Below, piece by piece: positions 10,842-22,691 of a stretch of 51,857 bases of DNA. Under the pieces are notes generated by a model. It made no database searches. It was not told the DNA's origin and saw only the letters and a program-made list of their open reading frames with translations. The position numbers were made by a program, and so were the translations under genes. Positions within the stretch are counted from its first letter, which is position 1. Each line of letters opens with the position of its first letter. This stretch comes from Scleroderma bovista (Eukaryota > Basidiomycota > Agaricomycetes > Boletales > Sclerodermataceae). The stretch covers positions 1-51,857 of the forward strand of contig JAYMGJ010000532.1 in NCBI GenBank assembly GCA_037178675.1. Direction: 5' to 3'.

Positions 10842-13800
10842 TCATTGTTCATCGAGCTCGACAAGTGGCGCCTGGGGGGACTCCGGCCATTCGATAGGTT
10901 CATCGTCCTCGTCTAAGGGCTGTGTCTCAACTAGCGAAGCCTGCTCGACGGCTTGCGTTTCCACTAACGTCACAGTTTCCGACTGCGGAGGTAATATTGA
11001 CGGAGCTTCCGCCATGTCAACATCCATTACCTTGGCTTGTGTTTGTGATTCGCAAGCGCCTGCAGATGCCTTCCCGCCCGTCGTAGCCGTCTGTTTCGCT
11101 TTCGCTTTCTTCTCGTTGGGCTGTTTAGCTGGTAAACCAAACAAGGTTGTTTGTCTGGACAGGTCCCTTTTCTCTTCTTTTTCCTTTCCCTTGCCATTTG
11201 CTGGTCCTTCAAGTATCGTGTCAACCTGGTGGGCGATCACACTGTAAGGGGGACGTAGTACTCACGTTTACCTTTATCAGTGAACTCAACAGACTCGACC
11301 TTATTGAAGAAACTTTCACTCTTCTGAATAGGTTTATCAAGCTCGTGTTTTCTCGCGAATGGATTGCGTTTCATATCAAGATTGTTCGCCGTCTTGCGAG
11401 CAAATGGGTTTTCTCCTGAGTCCGGCCATCAGTTTGGTTTGTACACATGTCGAATTCAAAACGACGGGCTTACTCTTCGGCGAGGGAGCTGCGGCATTCT
11501 CCTCTGCGACAGCGCGCCTCTTGGGAAGTTCCTCCTCCAATTCCAATTCCACTGCCTCAACCTCGTCCTGCTCATCCCTCTTTCTCTTTCCCTCTGGTGG
11601 CGAGGCCGAACGCTGTGCATCCTGTGCTCCAATACGCGCCCTCCTTATTGCTCTCGTAGCTGCATTTGAGGCCGTAAACTCAGTATGTTCCACGACTGCT
11701 GTTGACCGTGCCAGTCCTGGTCGCTCAAATCTCTTCGGAGGTTCAAAATCCTGGAACGGTTTTCTAGGCTTCGTCATGTACCGGTCCTCGTCGTCAAGCT
11801 CCTGTCTCCTCTGGCGTGCTCGGTCCTCTGGCGTAATCCCTTCCTCCTCACGCCATTGCTTAATCGCGTCGATTTTCTCCTGGAGCCCAAGAAGCTTGTA
11901 GAAGCCAGCGAGCTGGGATGCTGCGCCGATGGAGTGAGTGAAGTGTAAACATTTGGTCAGTTCGAGCACACGAGGGGCCTTGTCTGACTTGCAAGCCGAC
12001 TGGATAAGTTTGATGAGGGACTTGTCAAGCTCGATTTCACGCTTGTCAAGTGAGGAGTTGGTGAGTTCATCACCAAGCTCGTCCCGCGCAAGGTTGATGA
12101 ATATGCGTTCGCGTGCGGAGCTACGGGTCTGTGAATAGCTGGTCGTGCCTTCTAGAAATAAGAAGTACCTTTCTTCCGTAGTAGAATCACCTGGGTCTTT
12201 GTTTCGGAATGGCATACGTACGGGGACCTCTTGAATCAATGGGCGGGGAAAGCCAGGATATTCCTGTCTTCCCTGCAAGTTGTATCCATCGCCAACCAAC
12301 CGTCAGTATGCCCTAAGATTTTTCTTCTTTCAGAAGAGTTCACCTTGAGAATGAGGCACATGAAGGTGTCCTTGTCTAATCCAACGGGCCAGTATGACTC
12401 ATCTTTCCCCTGCTTCCGCTCGAGCGCATTCGTGTCGAGGAGCCGTGCCCAAGTTGCGCGGTTTGGGCGACGGAAATTGATCATGATATGAATATACCCG
12501 GTAGAGTCATATATCGCTGGGGCCTAATTTTCGTACCATATAAAATTGGGAAGATGGAATGAAGTGGAAACGTACCCCTTCATTTGTTATTCCGATCCAC
12601 TTGAGTGTATGCCCTTTCGGGATCGGGAGAGGTTTTGCCTGGAGAACTTCAAAGTCCTCGAATGCAATCAGGGTAGCCACTAGACCCTGTGACCCTGGAC
12701 ACGAAAACAAAAGCCACCCGTCAGGACGTAGTCAACCCAATCTATTTCTCCGTGCCCACACACCATCGATCGTAGTAGCCCCCGGCCGATGCACGACAAC
12801 AACGTATTCCTCCGCAGCTGCCATACACACAAACTCTCCTTCTAACCCTAGCACAATCCTTTCCATCCCAGAACCACCCAAGAATGTAAGGTCACCGTCG
12901 CTGGTGGCAATGGCAATATTGCCCTGTCCTTCGATGTCCCCGCCAGAAGACGAAGGGTCGCGCAAAGACCGCATAGGTTTCTCCCCTCCTGCTGCGAGAC
13001 CAAGGACACGTTGACTTGGGGGAAGGACGTATGTCCAGTCGCCTTGGGAGGACCAGGTGCCATAGGGTTTGTAAATGACTTGGGCAGGGTGATCTTGTTC
13101 AGGGGGACATGCAAACAGGGCTCCGCGCTCGCCTGTTGTGGAGGGAGAGATGTCATGTAAGTAGGATGCACAAGGTTGTACATACCGAGGCATGCGACGT
13201 CGTACTTGAAGTGGTCTGTAAAATGATACCCTTTTCGCGCTGAGCGGTCATGAAATTCGACATTAACGATGTGGTGCGTGTCCTGGTCTGCCACCTCAAT
13301 CACACCGACCATGTTGTACGCTACATTCAGTGCAGTCAACTGAGCTTACTCACTTTCACACTAAAGGTAGAAGAGTTGCCTACCAAGATACCGCCGTTTG
13401 TTCTCCATTGGCGTCGAACCAGGCTGGAAGGCTGGCTGCGCCTTTGTAATGCTCACTATACGAACGAAATTAGTTCCGTCAAACAACCAATTCATGACGG
13501 TCAACATACCCATCTCCTTCACGAACCCATCACCTCCTCGTTTCCTTCTACCTTCCTCAGGTTCATCTACCATGCCATCGCCCAGATCGTCGATAATCCA
13601 GTCATCGTCGTACTCATTTCCGTCATCATTTAGCCCTGCATGTGCATTCTTGCTGCTGGCTCCAATTGCATTACCATCGCCATCGTCGCCCCGTGATGTA
13701 GAAGTGGCTTTGACTTTCGCGGATATTTCCGCTGCTACGCTTTGTTTCACAGGGTGAGGGGAGTCAGATGGTACTGGTTCTTTCCACCATGTAAGAATGC

Positions 13801-15074
13801 CTTCGCTATCGGTCCAGGCGAGCAAATTCTGGGATGGTGAAAATGCAAGCTGCATGGTGATAGCGTTTGGCGAGCATGCATGACTATAGTGGGACCACAA
13901 GCATCAGTTGGCCTTACGATGTTGTTAATCCAGTTGTGATGTGCCTACCGCCATAAAACACGCCTGGTCTGCGTGCTCCATATGAGGATCTCCTCTTTGC
14001 AAGCACTTGCGAGGTATATCCCGTTGACAGAAAGAGCAATAGCTGTTATTGCGGCTGTCATACTCGTGTCTGAGAAAGTGGCAGATTTTTCCCAGCTGGG
14101 GTGGGAGATGACAACGATGTCTGTTGTGCGGTAGATTAAGTCTTGATTGATTGAAGCACGCCGGTGAGTTACGTACCATGAGTCGTGGACGCAGTATAAA
14201 AGTGGCTTCCAGATGGGTGCCACAGTGCAGAGCAGTCATTCATGAATTCTGGAGATCTGTCCGGCTGAACGTTAGTGGTGTGATGGACATGAACATAAAC
14301 GACGGACTCGGTGTCGGAAACGGTGGGAATGATGCCTTGCAAAGTTTTTTCGATTCTTGGCTCTGCGTTTGAGATGTCCCAGATAATAATGGAGCCATCT
14401 GCACTACTTGTGGCCTGTGTGCTTGGAGATGAGCAAGAGAGAAATTCCAAGGAACCAAGAGCATACAAGCATGTTGCCTGAAGGATGCCAGGTAACCTTG
14501 CGCACGCATTTCTTGTGGCCACTCAGACTGAGGACGTTTGTTATCTCATTGACATCTATGATCTTTACTACTGTCTCACTGCACCCTCGTCAGCGTAATA
14601 GGCAAATGCGATCGTCTCGAGACGCACTCTGTTGCGACAGCGACGCGTTTTCCTAATGGATCGACTGCCAGCGCGCGAATGGATACGCCCGCCGCTTTCA
14701 ATATAAGGCCGTGAAGGTCAGGCTTCCCGTGAAGGTAGCTGCGGACTTGGGAGTCGTGACTGGCTGATAGCCACAAGTCGTTCTGCAAATGGCGGCTGAG
14801 GATTGAATGAGAGTGCATGTGCAGATACACGCACCGCACTTGCAAGAGCAGTTATTCCTTCGTCCGCCTCGTAAGCTACTTCAGGCTCCTGGTACTGATC
14901 CTTGTCCATATTCCATATTCGCACGAGGCTGTCTGATCCCCCAGTGTAGGAGAGCCTAGAAGAGAAATGAGAGAGAGAGAGATCAAACAATGGAGTGCAT
15001 GCATACCGTCCGTCTCGCGAGAAAGCAATGCAGGTGTAGCCTGGTTCGTGCGCCGAGTTCGTGAGTGTTGGCAT
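10842..15074 (-). CDS. replisome adaptor Ctf4/Mcl1 (WDHD1 family)
   Basis: Trimeric hub linking the CMG helicase to DNA polymerase alpha and cohesion factors. About 15 exons on minus: 15074-15007, 14955-14835, 14782-14628, 14578-14467, 14414-14177, 14120-13949, 13883-13510, 13455-13384, 13320-13186, 13132-12764, 12694-12576, 12523-12344, 12272-11474, 11415-11272 and about 11200-10842; roughly 1138 residues. The N-terminal WD40 propeller is visible (FSRDGR, DSLVRIWNMD, LSGHKKCVRKVTWHPSGN, DGSIIIWD, ILIWSTQTRRVL). The SepB-type second propeller follows from AQPAFQPGSTPMENKRRYL through YHFTDHFKYDVACLGERGAL, and then the helical bundle (DKREIELDKSLIKLIQSACK). The C-terminus is disordered with two NPFARK motifs, QTTLFGLPAK and an acidic end. 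The last splice acceptor is uncertain (11200 or 11206). No HMG box, as in yeasts. Confidence 0.92.
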
Positions 15075-15219
15075 GGTCGAGGAGACGAGACACGGTGGGT
15101 AACGTCACATGACCCCGTAACGCGTCGTGCCCCGATATGGAAGTCCCCTTTCCGGTCATGGGTCCGCCTTGCGCCCGCTATGAAATCCACGCGCGCTCTC
15201 CAAGTTGGCGAGTGCAGCC
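15075..15219. promoter_or_regulatory. divergent promoter with an MCB box upstream of the Ctf4 gene
   Basis: The 145-bp gap between the Ctf4 gene and the divergent membrane-protein gene holds ACGCGT at 15120-15125, 46 bp upstream of the Ctf4 start. ACGCGT is the MluI cell-cycle box bound by MBF in fungi, which drives DNA-replication genes at G1/S, so its place here is meaningful. A CACATG within GTCACATGAC lies nearby at 15106-15111. Confidence 0.55.
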
Positions 15220-17134
15220 ATGTCCCCGCTCGCCGTCGTCCTCTCTCTCCTCCTCCTCTCCCTTCCCCCCCTCTCCCTGGCCTTTCTTCTTTGCCTGTGG
15301 ATGTCGGGCACACTCACGCCCTCTCCCGCCATCCTCTTCGGTCTCATAGCTCTCTCTTCGGTTGCGGCGGGGGTAGTCAAACTCACCGTGAATTCTTTTC
15401 CTAGCCGACTAGATCAAGCACTCGAGGCCACTCTTGAATGTTTGTGTGCGTATGTCAGATCCCCTCCATTCCCCCTCTCATCTACGTCCATACGCAGTGT
15501 CTGCAGCTACCCTGATCATCCTCCGTCGACTGGTTCGTTACAGGACTGCATCCCCGACCATATTCAGTTCCCTCCACTCCTTTTCCGTGTTGTTGATTGT
15601 ATGTGGTATGTATCTTTATCTTTCTTACCACGACACTATCTCATTTGTCGTGGGACAGAGCTCGTGTCCTCTGTAATCCCTCGTAGCCCTATCCTTCTTT
15701 CTCCCATCTTTTCAACCGTGGCACGACTACTATCCGTCGTCCTACTCATTCTCGTCATCCGTGCCTGTCCCTCTTACTCTCACATGGAACACTTGAACGT
15801 CGAGAAGCACGGTCTAGACCACTTTCGTTTCCCAAACGGGTTTCCAGTTCGTGGCTCCTCCCCATCAGCCGATACCTGGCCATTCCCTGCCTTTCTCGCG
15901 CTCTCTCGGTCTAACCAGGAGCATGCAAGTTCCTCTCCAGGAAATAATTCTGTGCTAGCCAGCCTAGGTTCCTCCTTTCCGTTTCGGAGTGGTACCGAAC
16001 ACGCCAACACGAGGACCAAGAGCACCTCAACGCTCATCTTCCCCATTCTGGCAGGGTCCCAAATATTCGCTTTGCTGTGTGCTGCCATCAAAATCGTTAT
16101 GGCAGTCATCGTAAGCCATACTACCGAAACTAGTTCAAATCAAGGCGCAAAAAGTTTAGTCATTGTATGGCATCTCGTTATTACACATGGGGTTGGCCGT
16201 TCCGTGTGGGCGGTCCTCCTCCTCACCGTCATATATGGTCAGTTTTTCATCATGCAGAAGTTGCTTTCTGGCCCTAAATATCACTCATCTCCAACTAGTG
16301 ATGCCGCCCAAACCCCTTTTGGTGCCATCAGTTCAAGTTGGGCCACCGAAAAAACAGTCCACCTTACGTCCCTTCATCCCTGGTATTCGTACTCCAAGAC
16401 CCTCTTTCTCTCGCTTCCTGTCTCCCGATTCCGCATCTGACTACCTTTCCGTCCCCGATCCCTTTGCAAGCATCCCTCCTCCACTCCCTCCGCCGCCTGC
16501 TGTACCCGTTGGACTAGATCTAGTTGAAGTCGATGATCGATGTCACAGAGGGAAGGAAATCAGAGTCCAATACCGTTTCGCTGCCCCTCGCTCAAGGACC
16601 TGGAGAAAATCCAAGTCGAAGAAGTCCCGCAGCACATCAGGAAAATGGTCCTTAGGTCACAAGAACTCAGCACAGTCTCTGGGCTCCTGCCCTCCTTTAC
16701 TCTCGCGTAATGGTGGCATATATGCGGGAAGAGCTGATGGCACTGACCAAGATAAGGATAGGACCTTGAGAGACGAGGCGACTCTCGCACAACTCCTCTT
16801 GCAATCTCTCAACCAGGCTGTGACGGAAGATCTGAGCACAGCGCCCACAAACGAAAATTCGCCAATAACGACTTTGTGGAGAACATCTATTCCGAGGGCT
16901 CTCTATACACCGCCTCGGTCGCGATGGAGCTCGGGCTCAACGGTAATGTCAGCAACGACGGTGCGCCCAAGCTGCTCGTCGATGCCACAGTCTAGAGTGT
17001 CATCCACAAGCGCAGGGGTGGGGCTAAGCGGTGGGGTAACAGAAAAGGTGTCCGTGGACATTGTCCCCCGTAGGCCTTCCGTTAGTCATGCATACGATGA
17101 AGCCGACGTGACTGTGGTCTCAGAGAAGTCGTAG
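15220..17134 (+). CDS. hypothetical polytopic membrane protein with long Pro/Ser-rich tail
   Basis: Not assigned to a named family. The chosen ATG at 15220 begins a very hydrophobic stretch (VVLSLLLLSLPPLSLAFLLC) followed by ILFGLIALSS. Further hydrophobic helices are read near 15500-15610 (VSAATLIILRRL, then SVLLIVCG, in a second frame), 16040-16110 (FPILAGSQIFALLCAAIKIV) and 16165-16235 (WHLVITHGVGRSVWAVLLLT). The last exon is 16299-17134, joined from 16237 by a phase-matched intron (16238-16298), and encodes a disordered cytoplasmic tail with PPPLPPPPA and Lys/Arg/Ser-rich runs. Internal exon limits between 15360 and 16100 are uncertain because one frame happens to stay open. A paralogue lies at 19394-20051 on minus and a broken copy at 20127-20601, suggesting a locally duplicated family. 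Confidence 0.6.
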
Positions 17135-18120
17135 CCACCGCCGAACAGTTATATGCGTAAGTGTATACTCTCGAGGCAGTAGTGGTGTACAACGTCTGAC
17201 AGGTCCTGTTAGTAAGTAATCCGCCCACGCTCCAAGCAAACCTCGACACGCCTGTCATGTCCAGCTCTGCAAGTTGTTTTCAAGTTTCGTCTGCATTATT
17301 TTCTCGCATCGCACGTCTTCGAATTCACAATACCCGTCACTTGTAATTGCTCGCACCGAATTTTGACTGTCGTCCCGATGGCCTTGTTCACCTATCCGCT
17401 CCTTAAGTGCTTTCTTCTTCTTTTCGCGCCCATCGGTCTGCATCTGTCTTGCTATTCACTGTCCGTGCCATTCATCCTTCGGTTTCTTTCTGTCTGGGTC
17501 ATGGTATTTATTATTAATCATTCACCCCTCTTTCTAACTTACCTGTTACATATTCCATCATTCGGTTGCCGTACATAATTCATTCGCTGTTTGTATCCAC
17601 CGTGCGTTAGGCATGGAGGTTGTTTACACACATGTGTTGTAGAGTATACAATTTGAGTTCCTTCAGTTTGAAATCTTAGATGCGTTGACCGAAGGATCAT
17701 CGATCATCTTCCCAGCAACAACCAGTTGTACCGGGACAACCACCTTCGAACCCAGCCAACACCTTCAAGAACCAAAATAGGGAGTGTCAAAGGCGAGCGC
17801 ATTGCGCAACTCTTCGCTCAGAATACTTATGGCTTGCGCGCCAGGTAAATGAGCAACAGATTCAACAAGTGCGTGTGCACTAGTGCCGCCCCACATGAGT
17901 CGCGTGGGCAAAGGGACTCCACTGAACGGTCCTGCTGAATCTGTATCTTTCTAACTGAAGGAATGCGCGGAGAGGTATAAGACCCCGGTAGCTGGATCGA
18001 GTCAATGGTATCCGTAGCGTCAACAACATCCTTGACCGCAGTGATACAAGCTAAGGTATGTTGCGACGCTAACTTAGCTGGCATATCATATCAGTATTGC
18101 AATAGTCGACTATACAGGCC
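17135..18120. other. stretch without a recognised gene
   Basis: The first part (17135-17600) is a T-rich presumed 3' end of the membrane-protein gene. From about 17640 to 18120 nothing was recognised, but 5' exons of the neighbouring TAF12-like sequence may lie here. Confidence 0.35.
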
Positions 18121-19071
18121 GTGGCAACAACCACGGCAGGATCGGTGAGTACAACGTCCGCATTCACAACTGGGTCCCCTGTGCCCGTCCTCCGTCGACG
18201 ACAGGGGACGGGTATCCCAGGGCATCAGCCAGACGCTCAACATGACAAATCCAGGTCATCCCTGGCCCGCGTCACAACAGGGAAGACCGGCCTTGACGGG
18301 AGGCATGGAAAGCGGGAGAATGTCAGGTTAGAAACGATCAGTTCACCGCCGTTTGGCGTGTTTGTTTCGCAAGCTAACGGGACACCGATGGTATGCGTTT
18401 ACAAATTACAGGCACGCCGTCACAGGTTGCTAGATCGACCGAGGAGAACAACACTAATGGTAGATGGACAAGGAAGAATACACCAGGAGATCAGCGCACG
18501 CGACGCTCGATCCAGGATCTTACATCCAGCGTCGACCCTAATGTCCGGATAGAACTCGAGGTCGAAGATGTACGTCTCGCTTTCCTTCTCTCTCATTAGT
18601 GTTGTGGGACTAAAGTATACCAGTTACTCCTGTAGATTGCGGACGAGTTCATGGATTCGGTCACTAATTTCGGTTGCCAGCTCGCGAAGTGGCACAGGGG
18701 GAGACATACTCGAAGTCAAGGCCTTCAACTACATCTTCGTAAGCAACTTCTTCGTTCTCACTACCATTCTCTCTCTCTTGAAAGTTACTCACGGCCGTAC
18801 GTTTAGAATGCAACCACAACATTCACACACTAGGCTTTGCGTTGGGTGACACGCGCACATCGCTGTCGAAATCGACTATTGAACCGCCCGCATCTGCCAC
18901 GATGATTGAAAAGTTTACACAAGGCATGTCGGTGACACTCCGGAGTCGGCGACTCACACAGGTCCAGCAAGCCAAATGGGAGGGTAAGCTATTATATATT
19001 GATTGTAAGCGTGTTTCTGTATTGTAGGGCACAGGCTGATAAACTGCATATTCAATGATATTCGCTGCTGA
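18121..19071 (+). pseudogene. TAF12-like histone-fold gene, apparently decaying
   Basis: TAF12 pairs with TAF4 (TFIID) or Ada1 (SAGA) through a histone fold. Recognisable segments: GRPALTGG before intron 18327-18411; then GDQRTRRSIQDLTSSVDPNV and RIELEVED (exon 18412-18569); IADEFMDSVTNFGCQLAK (18636-18738); NHNI (18807-18983); and the end block TLRSRRLTQVQQAK. Three things are wrong. First, the LLL-Q expected before IADEF is either lost by use of a late acceptor or followed by a TAG stop at 18633-18635. Second, the HRGGDTLEVKD core is read out of frame over about eight codons by a one-base gain and a compensating one-base loss near 18690-18723. Third, the family's LERNHN has become LQCNHN and AKREAK has become AKWEG. 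The frame is open again afterwards. It is a multi-exon duplicate, not a retrocopy. The 5' end is undefined. Confidence 0.72.
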
Positions 19072-19393
19072 AACATAGTAACCATTCAATTCGTACATTT
19101 GGTTCTACCAATATAACTAGAACAACCACATTACAATTACTTTCGGAGAGGTACAATTGATGTAATAACGTGCGGCGTGCACACAGACAGACAAGAAAAT
19201 CTACTTCGGACGCAGGACGATGGTATTCTCTTGGGAATCTGCTACATCCCATGATGGTCTGGTGAAATAGGTAAAGTAGTAGCCTGCCAAGAAGTTGAGG
19301 GGGACTCACCTTGATACCTAACGGACTCCCAGTGTCTCAGACACACATTCCATCCTCCATACGACTAGCGGAAGCAAGGAATTTCTGCGACAT
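19072..19393. other. short stretch without a recognised gene
   Basis: Between the TAF12-like sequence and the minus-strand membrane gene nothing beyond chance open frames was seen. Confidence 0.35.
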
Positions 19394-20051
19394 TCAATCT
19401 TCCACTGTGACAGGACTGGCAGGATGGGGAGAGTGCGGTAAAGGTGCAGATTCACCAGGCGGTGGAGTTGGAGGAAACATGCGGTCAAGGAAAGGAAAGG
19501 AATTGCATGTGTCGTGCGGGTAAGAGAGACAGAATTCAAGTGCTAATAAGGGCATGGGAATATGGTGTAGAATCCAAGCAGGGATGGGCAAAGAGGAAAA
19601 CCCCCAAGTGGTTATGAGAGACACAATACCTCCCGCCATATATGAGATGGGTATTATGCTAAGAGAAAGTGAGATACATACCCCATAAACTGCATGGTAA
19701 CATGACAAGACCTGCAGCCTCAAGATAGGATACGCCAAGGGATACAGGCATGTCCAGCCAACGGAAGAAGACAAGAATGGCCACAGATACTGTGAACATA
19801 CTAGATGAAGGAATGTCAAAGTAGAGTCACTGAAAATACCCACCGAGATAGTCAAGCACTATCAGATCCAACAAGGCTCGAAAGGTATCACTCCCGAGAG
19901 ATGACGCTCTCTGAGACAGCACGAAAGTAATGGATGGGATGATCAGGAATTGGGGAGGTGAGAGTCTGATTGTCGCCGAAAAATGCATGTGTAGGAGGCA
20001 AGCGAAGGCTGCAGAGAGAGGAAAGACGAGGAAGATTAATGGAGAGGACAT
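19394..20051 (-). CDS. hypothetical polytopic membrane protein, paralogue of the gene at 15220
   Basis: Starts at 20051 with MSSPLIFLVFPLSAAFACLL, matching the style of the 15220 gene start, then a second helix FLIIPSITFVLS. Exon 1 ends at 19840 (phase 2) and exon 2 runs 19800-19682, encoding VSVAILVFFRWLD, which aligns with VSAATLIILRRLV of the 15220 gene at both DNA and protein level. A third helix region (GGIVSLITTWGFSSLPI) follows, and the frame ends after PPTPPPGESAPLP at 19394. The exon 2 to 3 junction is not resolved. It lacks the long tail of its paralogue. No family name or function can be given; a degenerating copy is possible. Confidence 0.45.
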
Positions 20052-20126
20052 GGCTGAAGTCGAAGGCTGAAATTGAGGCGCAACATACCTTCATTACTGG
20101 AAAGAGGATTTCCATTCGAAGAGGAC

Positions 20127-20601
20127 AGGCGTCGTGCCCCAATATGGAAGTCCCCTCCGTCGTCGTCGTTCTCCTCCCCCTCCCCCTCGCCTTTCTGTGG
20201 ATCCCGCAATTTTCTTTGGTTGCGGCGGAGGTAGTGAAACTCACCGTGAATGATTTCCCTAGCCGACTAGAGCAAGCACTCGAGGCCACCTTTGTGTGCG
20301 TATGTCAGATCTCCCCTATCCGTCGTGCTACTCATACTCGTCATCCGTGTATGTCCCTCTTACTCACACGAGTTCCCAGTCCATGGCTCTTTCCCATCCG
20401 CCGATCCGTGGCCGTTCCCTGCCTTTCTCGCGCTCTCCCGGTCCAACCTGGAGCATACAAGTTTATCTCCTGGAAATGGTCCTATAGCAGCTAACCTAGG
20501 TTCCTCCTTTCCGTTCCAGGGCGATTACCGAACACGCCAACACGAGTACCAAGAGCACTTCAACGCTCATCTTCCCATTCTGGGAGCGCCCATAAAAAGT
20601 T
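20127..20601 (+). pseudogene. truncated copy of the 15220 membrane-protein gene
   Basis: About 475 bp match 15127-16050 at the DNA level, including the start region (CGTCGTGCCCC, ATGGAAGTCCCC), the block encoding VVKLTVN-FPSRL-QALEAT, and the downstream TTCCCTGCCTTTCTCGCGCT. Roughly 250 bp corresponding to 15475-15725, with the middle helices, are missing, so the copy cannot make the same protein. It lies between two minus-strand genes and probably arose by local segmental duplication followed by deletion. Confidence 0.75.
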
Positions 20602-20677
20602 AATGACAAGTATGTAGATTTAGCTTGTACTTTGTTCACTATGTTTCCTCCCCCGCCCACGCAAGATTAATGTATCA

Positions 20678-22504
20678 TTATACCATCTGACACTGGATAC
20701 CACTACGCAAGGACGTCATAGCGTCCCGGTGCTGTTTGATAGCGAGTACAATGAAACCATGCCAAATTGCATGCGATCCACCACCACACCAATCCAGGTA
20801 GTGCGAAAAGCGCTCGGAGAGGAAGCGCTCTGGGAAGTGCGTCGCATAGAATGTCAGCCCAATTAGGTATGATGCTATGGAAGGCCAGACAGGGTCTAAA
20901 CGAATGTTGTAAAGCGAAAATAATGCACGGAGGACGAGAAAGGCATACCGAGGAAGATCTTCACCTGCCATGGCGAGTGGAGATACGAGAGAACTGCGAC
21001 CGGCGCTGCAGATGTGAAAGCGAGGCAGAAGAAGAACATGATGCGCAAGTGCTATTGCTGGGACGTCAGATCGCTCTCAACAAAAAAAGTAAACGGAGAA
21101 CCCTATATGCAGGATCGTTGAACCACTCTAAGAAAGGGAATATATTCCCTGCGACGCCAGTCAGGAAACAACAGACAAGGAAAGTATTTCCGATCATAGG
21201 GTGGCATTGAAACCCATAGTACACGACCGTGCCCACGCTGGCACTGATAAGCCTACCAGAATATAGGCAAACTCAGACCAGACCAGGAAGGGATAGAACG
21301 TTCCACACACCATCCAATTCCAACATAATCAATCCTGGCACACAATTCCATACCCTTTGGATGCGCACAACCAGACATGGTATGCCACAGGGCACTACTG
21401 AAGAGACAGGCGAGGGCAAATATCAAGAACGCTGCTTCGGGTATATCCACAAATCTAGGGGTATTGAATATCGGGATGCAATTGATTAACCACAATAAGA
21501 AGGGAATAAGGTGAGTGTGAATATTGACTGCAGATCGATCAGTACCCGATTTGACACGTAGCAGGAAAGCAACAAACGTGTTTCGTTATGCACAGCGAAC
21601 AAAGACATCACAATGAGAGGCCACTTTTCGAGTGGAATAAACCTAGCTCAAGCAATCAGATGCGGCAATGGATATGGGTGGTTCTGTTGGATACTCACCG
21701 ATATCCACTGGTCACAAAAGGATTATTCCTCCACTTGGGAGGTAAGTCTACATATTGAATAAGCCTCGAGCCCTGGAGAGATTGCTTCACAGCCCGAGTA
21801 ATATCCCGAGTAGCTTTCTCGATGATTTCTTCCGCCTCGTTCACGTCGTCCGTCAATTCTGTCACCAGTTCCGACGACATAATTGACTCGAAGATGCCAG
21901 AGAGGTGTTTGCTACTCGGAAGCGAAGGAATGTCGATTGGAAGGATATCCATGGAGCGTAGATGTGCTTGGAACGATCGGAGACGAGTAGAAATAATAGA
22001 AAGTTTGTTGTAGAAGTTCAAATCTGAAAACCTGGAACGAACATTGTCGACGTATGTAGTAATGTCAGACACAGAAAGTAGGGAGAGATGTGTAGGGACG
22101 TCAGTCAGGCATGGGACATCTGGGAGTTCGGGAAGGTGGGAAGACACATCTGAGCGAATACTGCGCAGCATCTCTAAAGCATCTTTTGCCCACAGACGGG
22201 CATCCTCGACGGAATGCTCGCCTTTGATCTTGAGGGTTTCTGAGATGCGGAGGTCGGAGAGAGGTGATTCAAGTTTAGAGAGTCGGTTCTCGACGTCTTC
22301 CAAGTAAGACAGTAAAACGACCTTCAAGGTCGCGAGCGCCTCCCGCGCAGATGCTGTGGAAAGGTCTAATGCCTCGAGGGAGTGCGGTAGTCGTTGACAT
22401 AGAGGGAGGCGAGGATCGTGCATGGTGTCCACGTTAGAGAACCGACGTCTCTGGCGCAGGTGTAGACCATCGCTTGCGATGACTGTCGTCTCCATCGCGC
22501 GCAA
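20678..22504 (-). CDS. PAQR-family seven-helix membrane receptor (Izh3/haemolysin-III type)
   Basis: Progestin and adipoQ receptor family; fungal Izh proteins affect sphingolipid, sterol and zinc homeostasis. Exons on minus: 22504-21699, 21642-21578, 21527-21311, 21252-21102, 21051-20949 and 20895-20678; all phases agree, 519 residues. An N-terminal cytoplasmic extension of about 240 residues, helical and acidic, precedes the PAQR core, as in Izh3-like proteins. The core starts YVDLPPKWRNNPFVTSGYR and carries HNETLNIHTHL, SALWHTMSGC with the metal-site His, IDYVGIGW and, at the end, YATHFPER and GGSHAIWHGFIVLA with the last two metal-site His residues. Seven hydrophobic segments fit the family. 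The donor of intron 21101-21052 (GTTCTC) is weak but gives the only in-frame join. Confidence 0.92.
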
Positions 22505-22691
22505 GAGTGAGGATACGAAACGTTGATGTTAAGAAGGAAGTGGGTGCAATGTGCATGCAGCCCACAAGCGTGAAATACCGTGGTGGTCACTGAGGCGAAG
22601 TACGGAATTAGCATCACACCGGCCCGCTTTGTTGCCTAATACTATGTAGTTGATCTAGTACTTGCATTTCGCCACTGATGGATACTATGTA

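Noticed and set aside
1..22504. tRNA genes in the intergenic gaps
   Set aside because: No convincing T-loop plus acceptor pairing was found by eye; a covariance-model search would be decisive.
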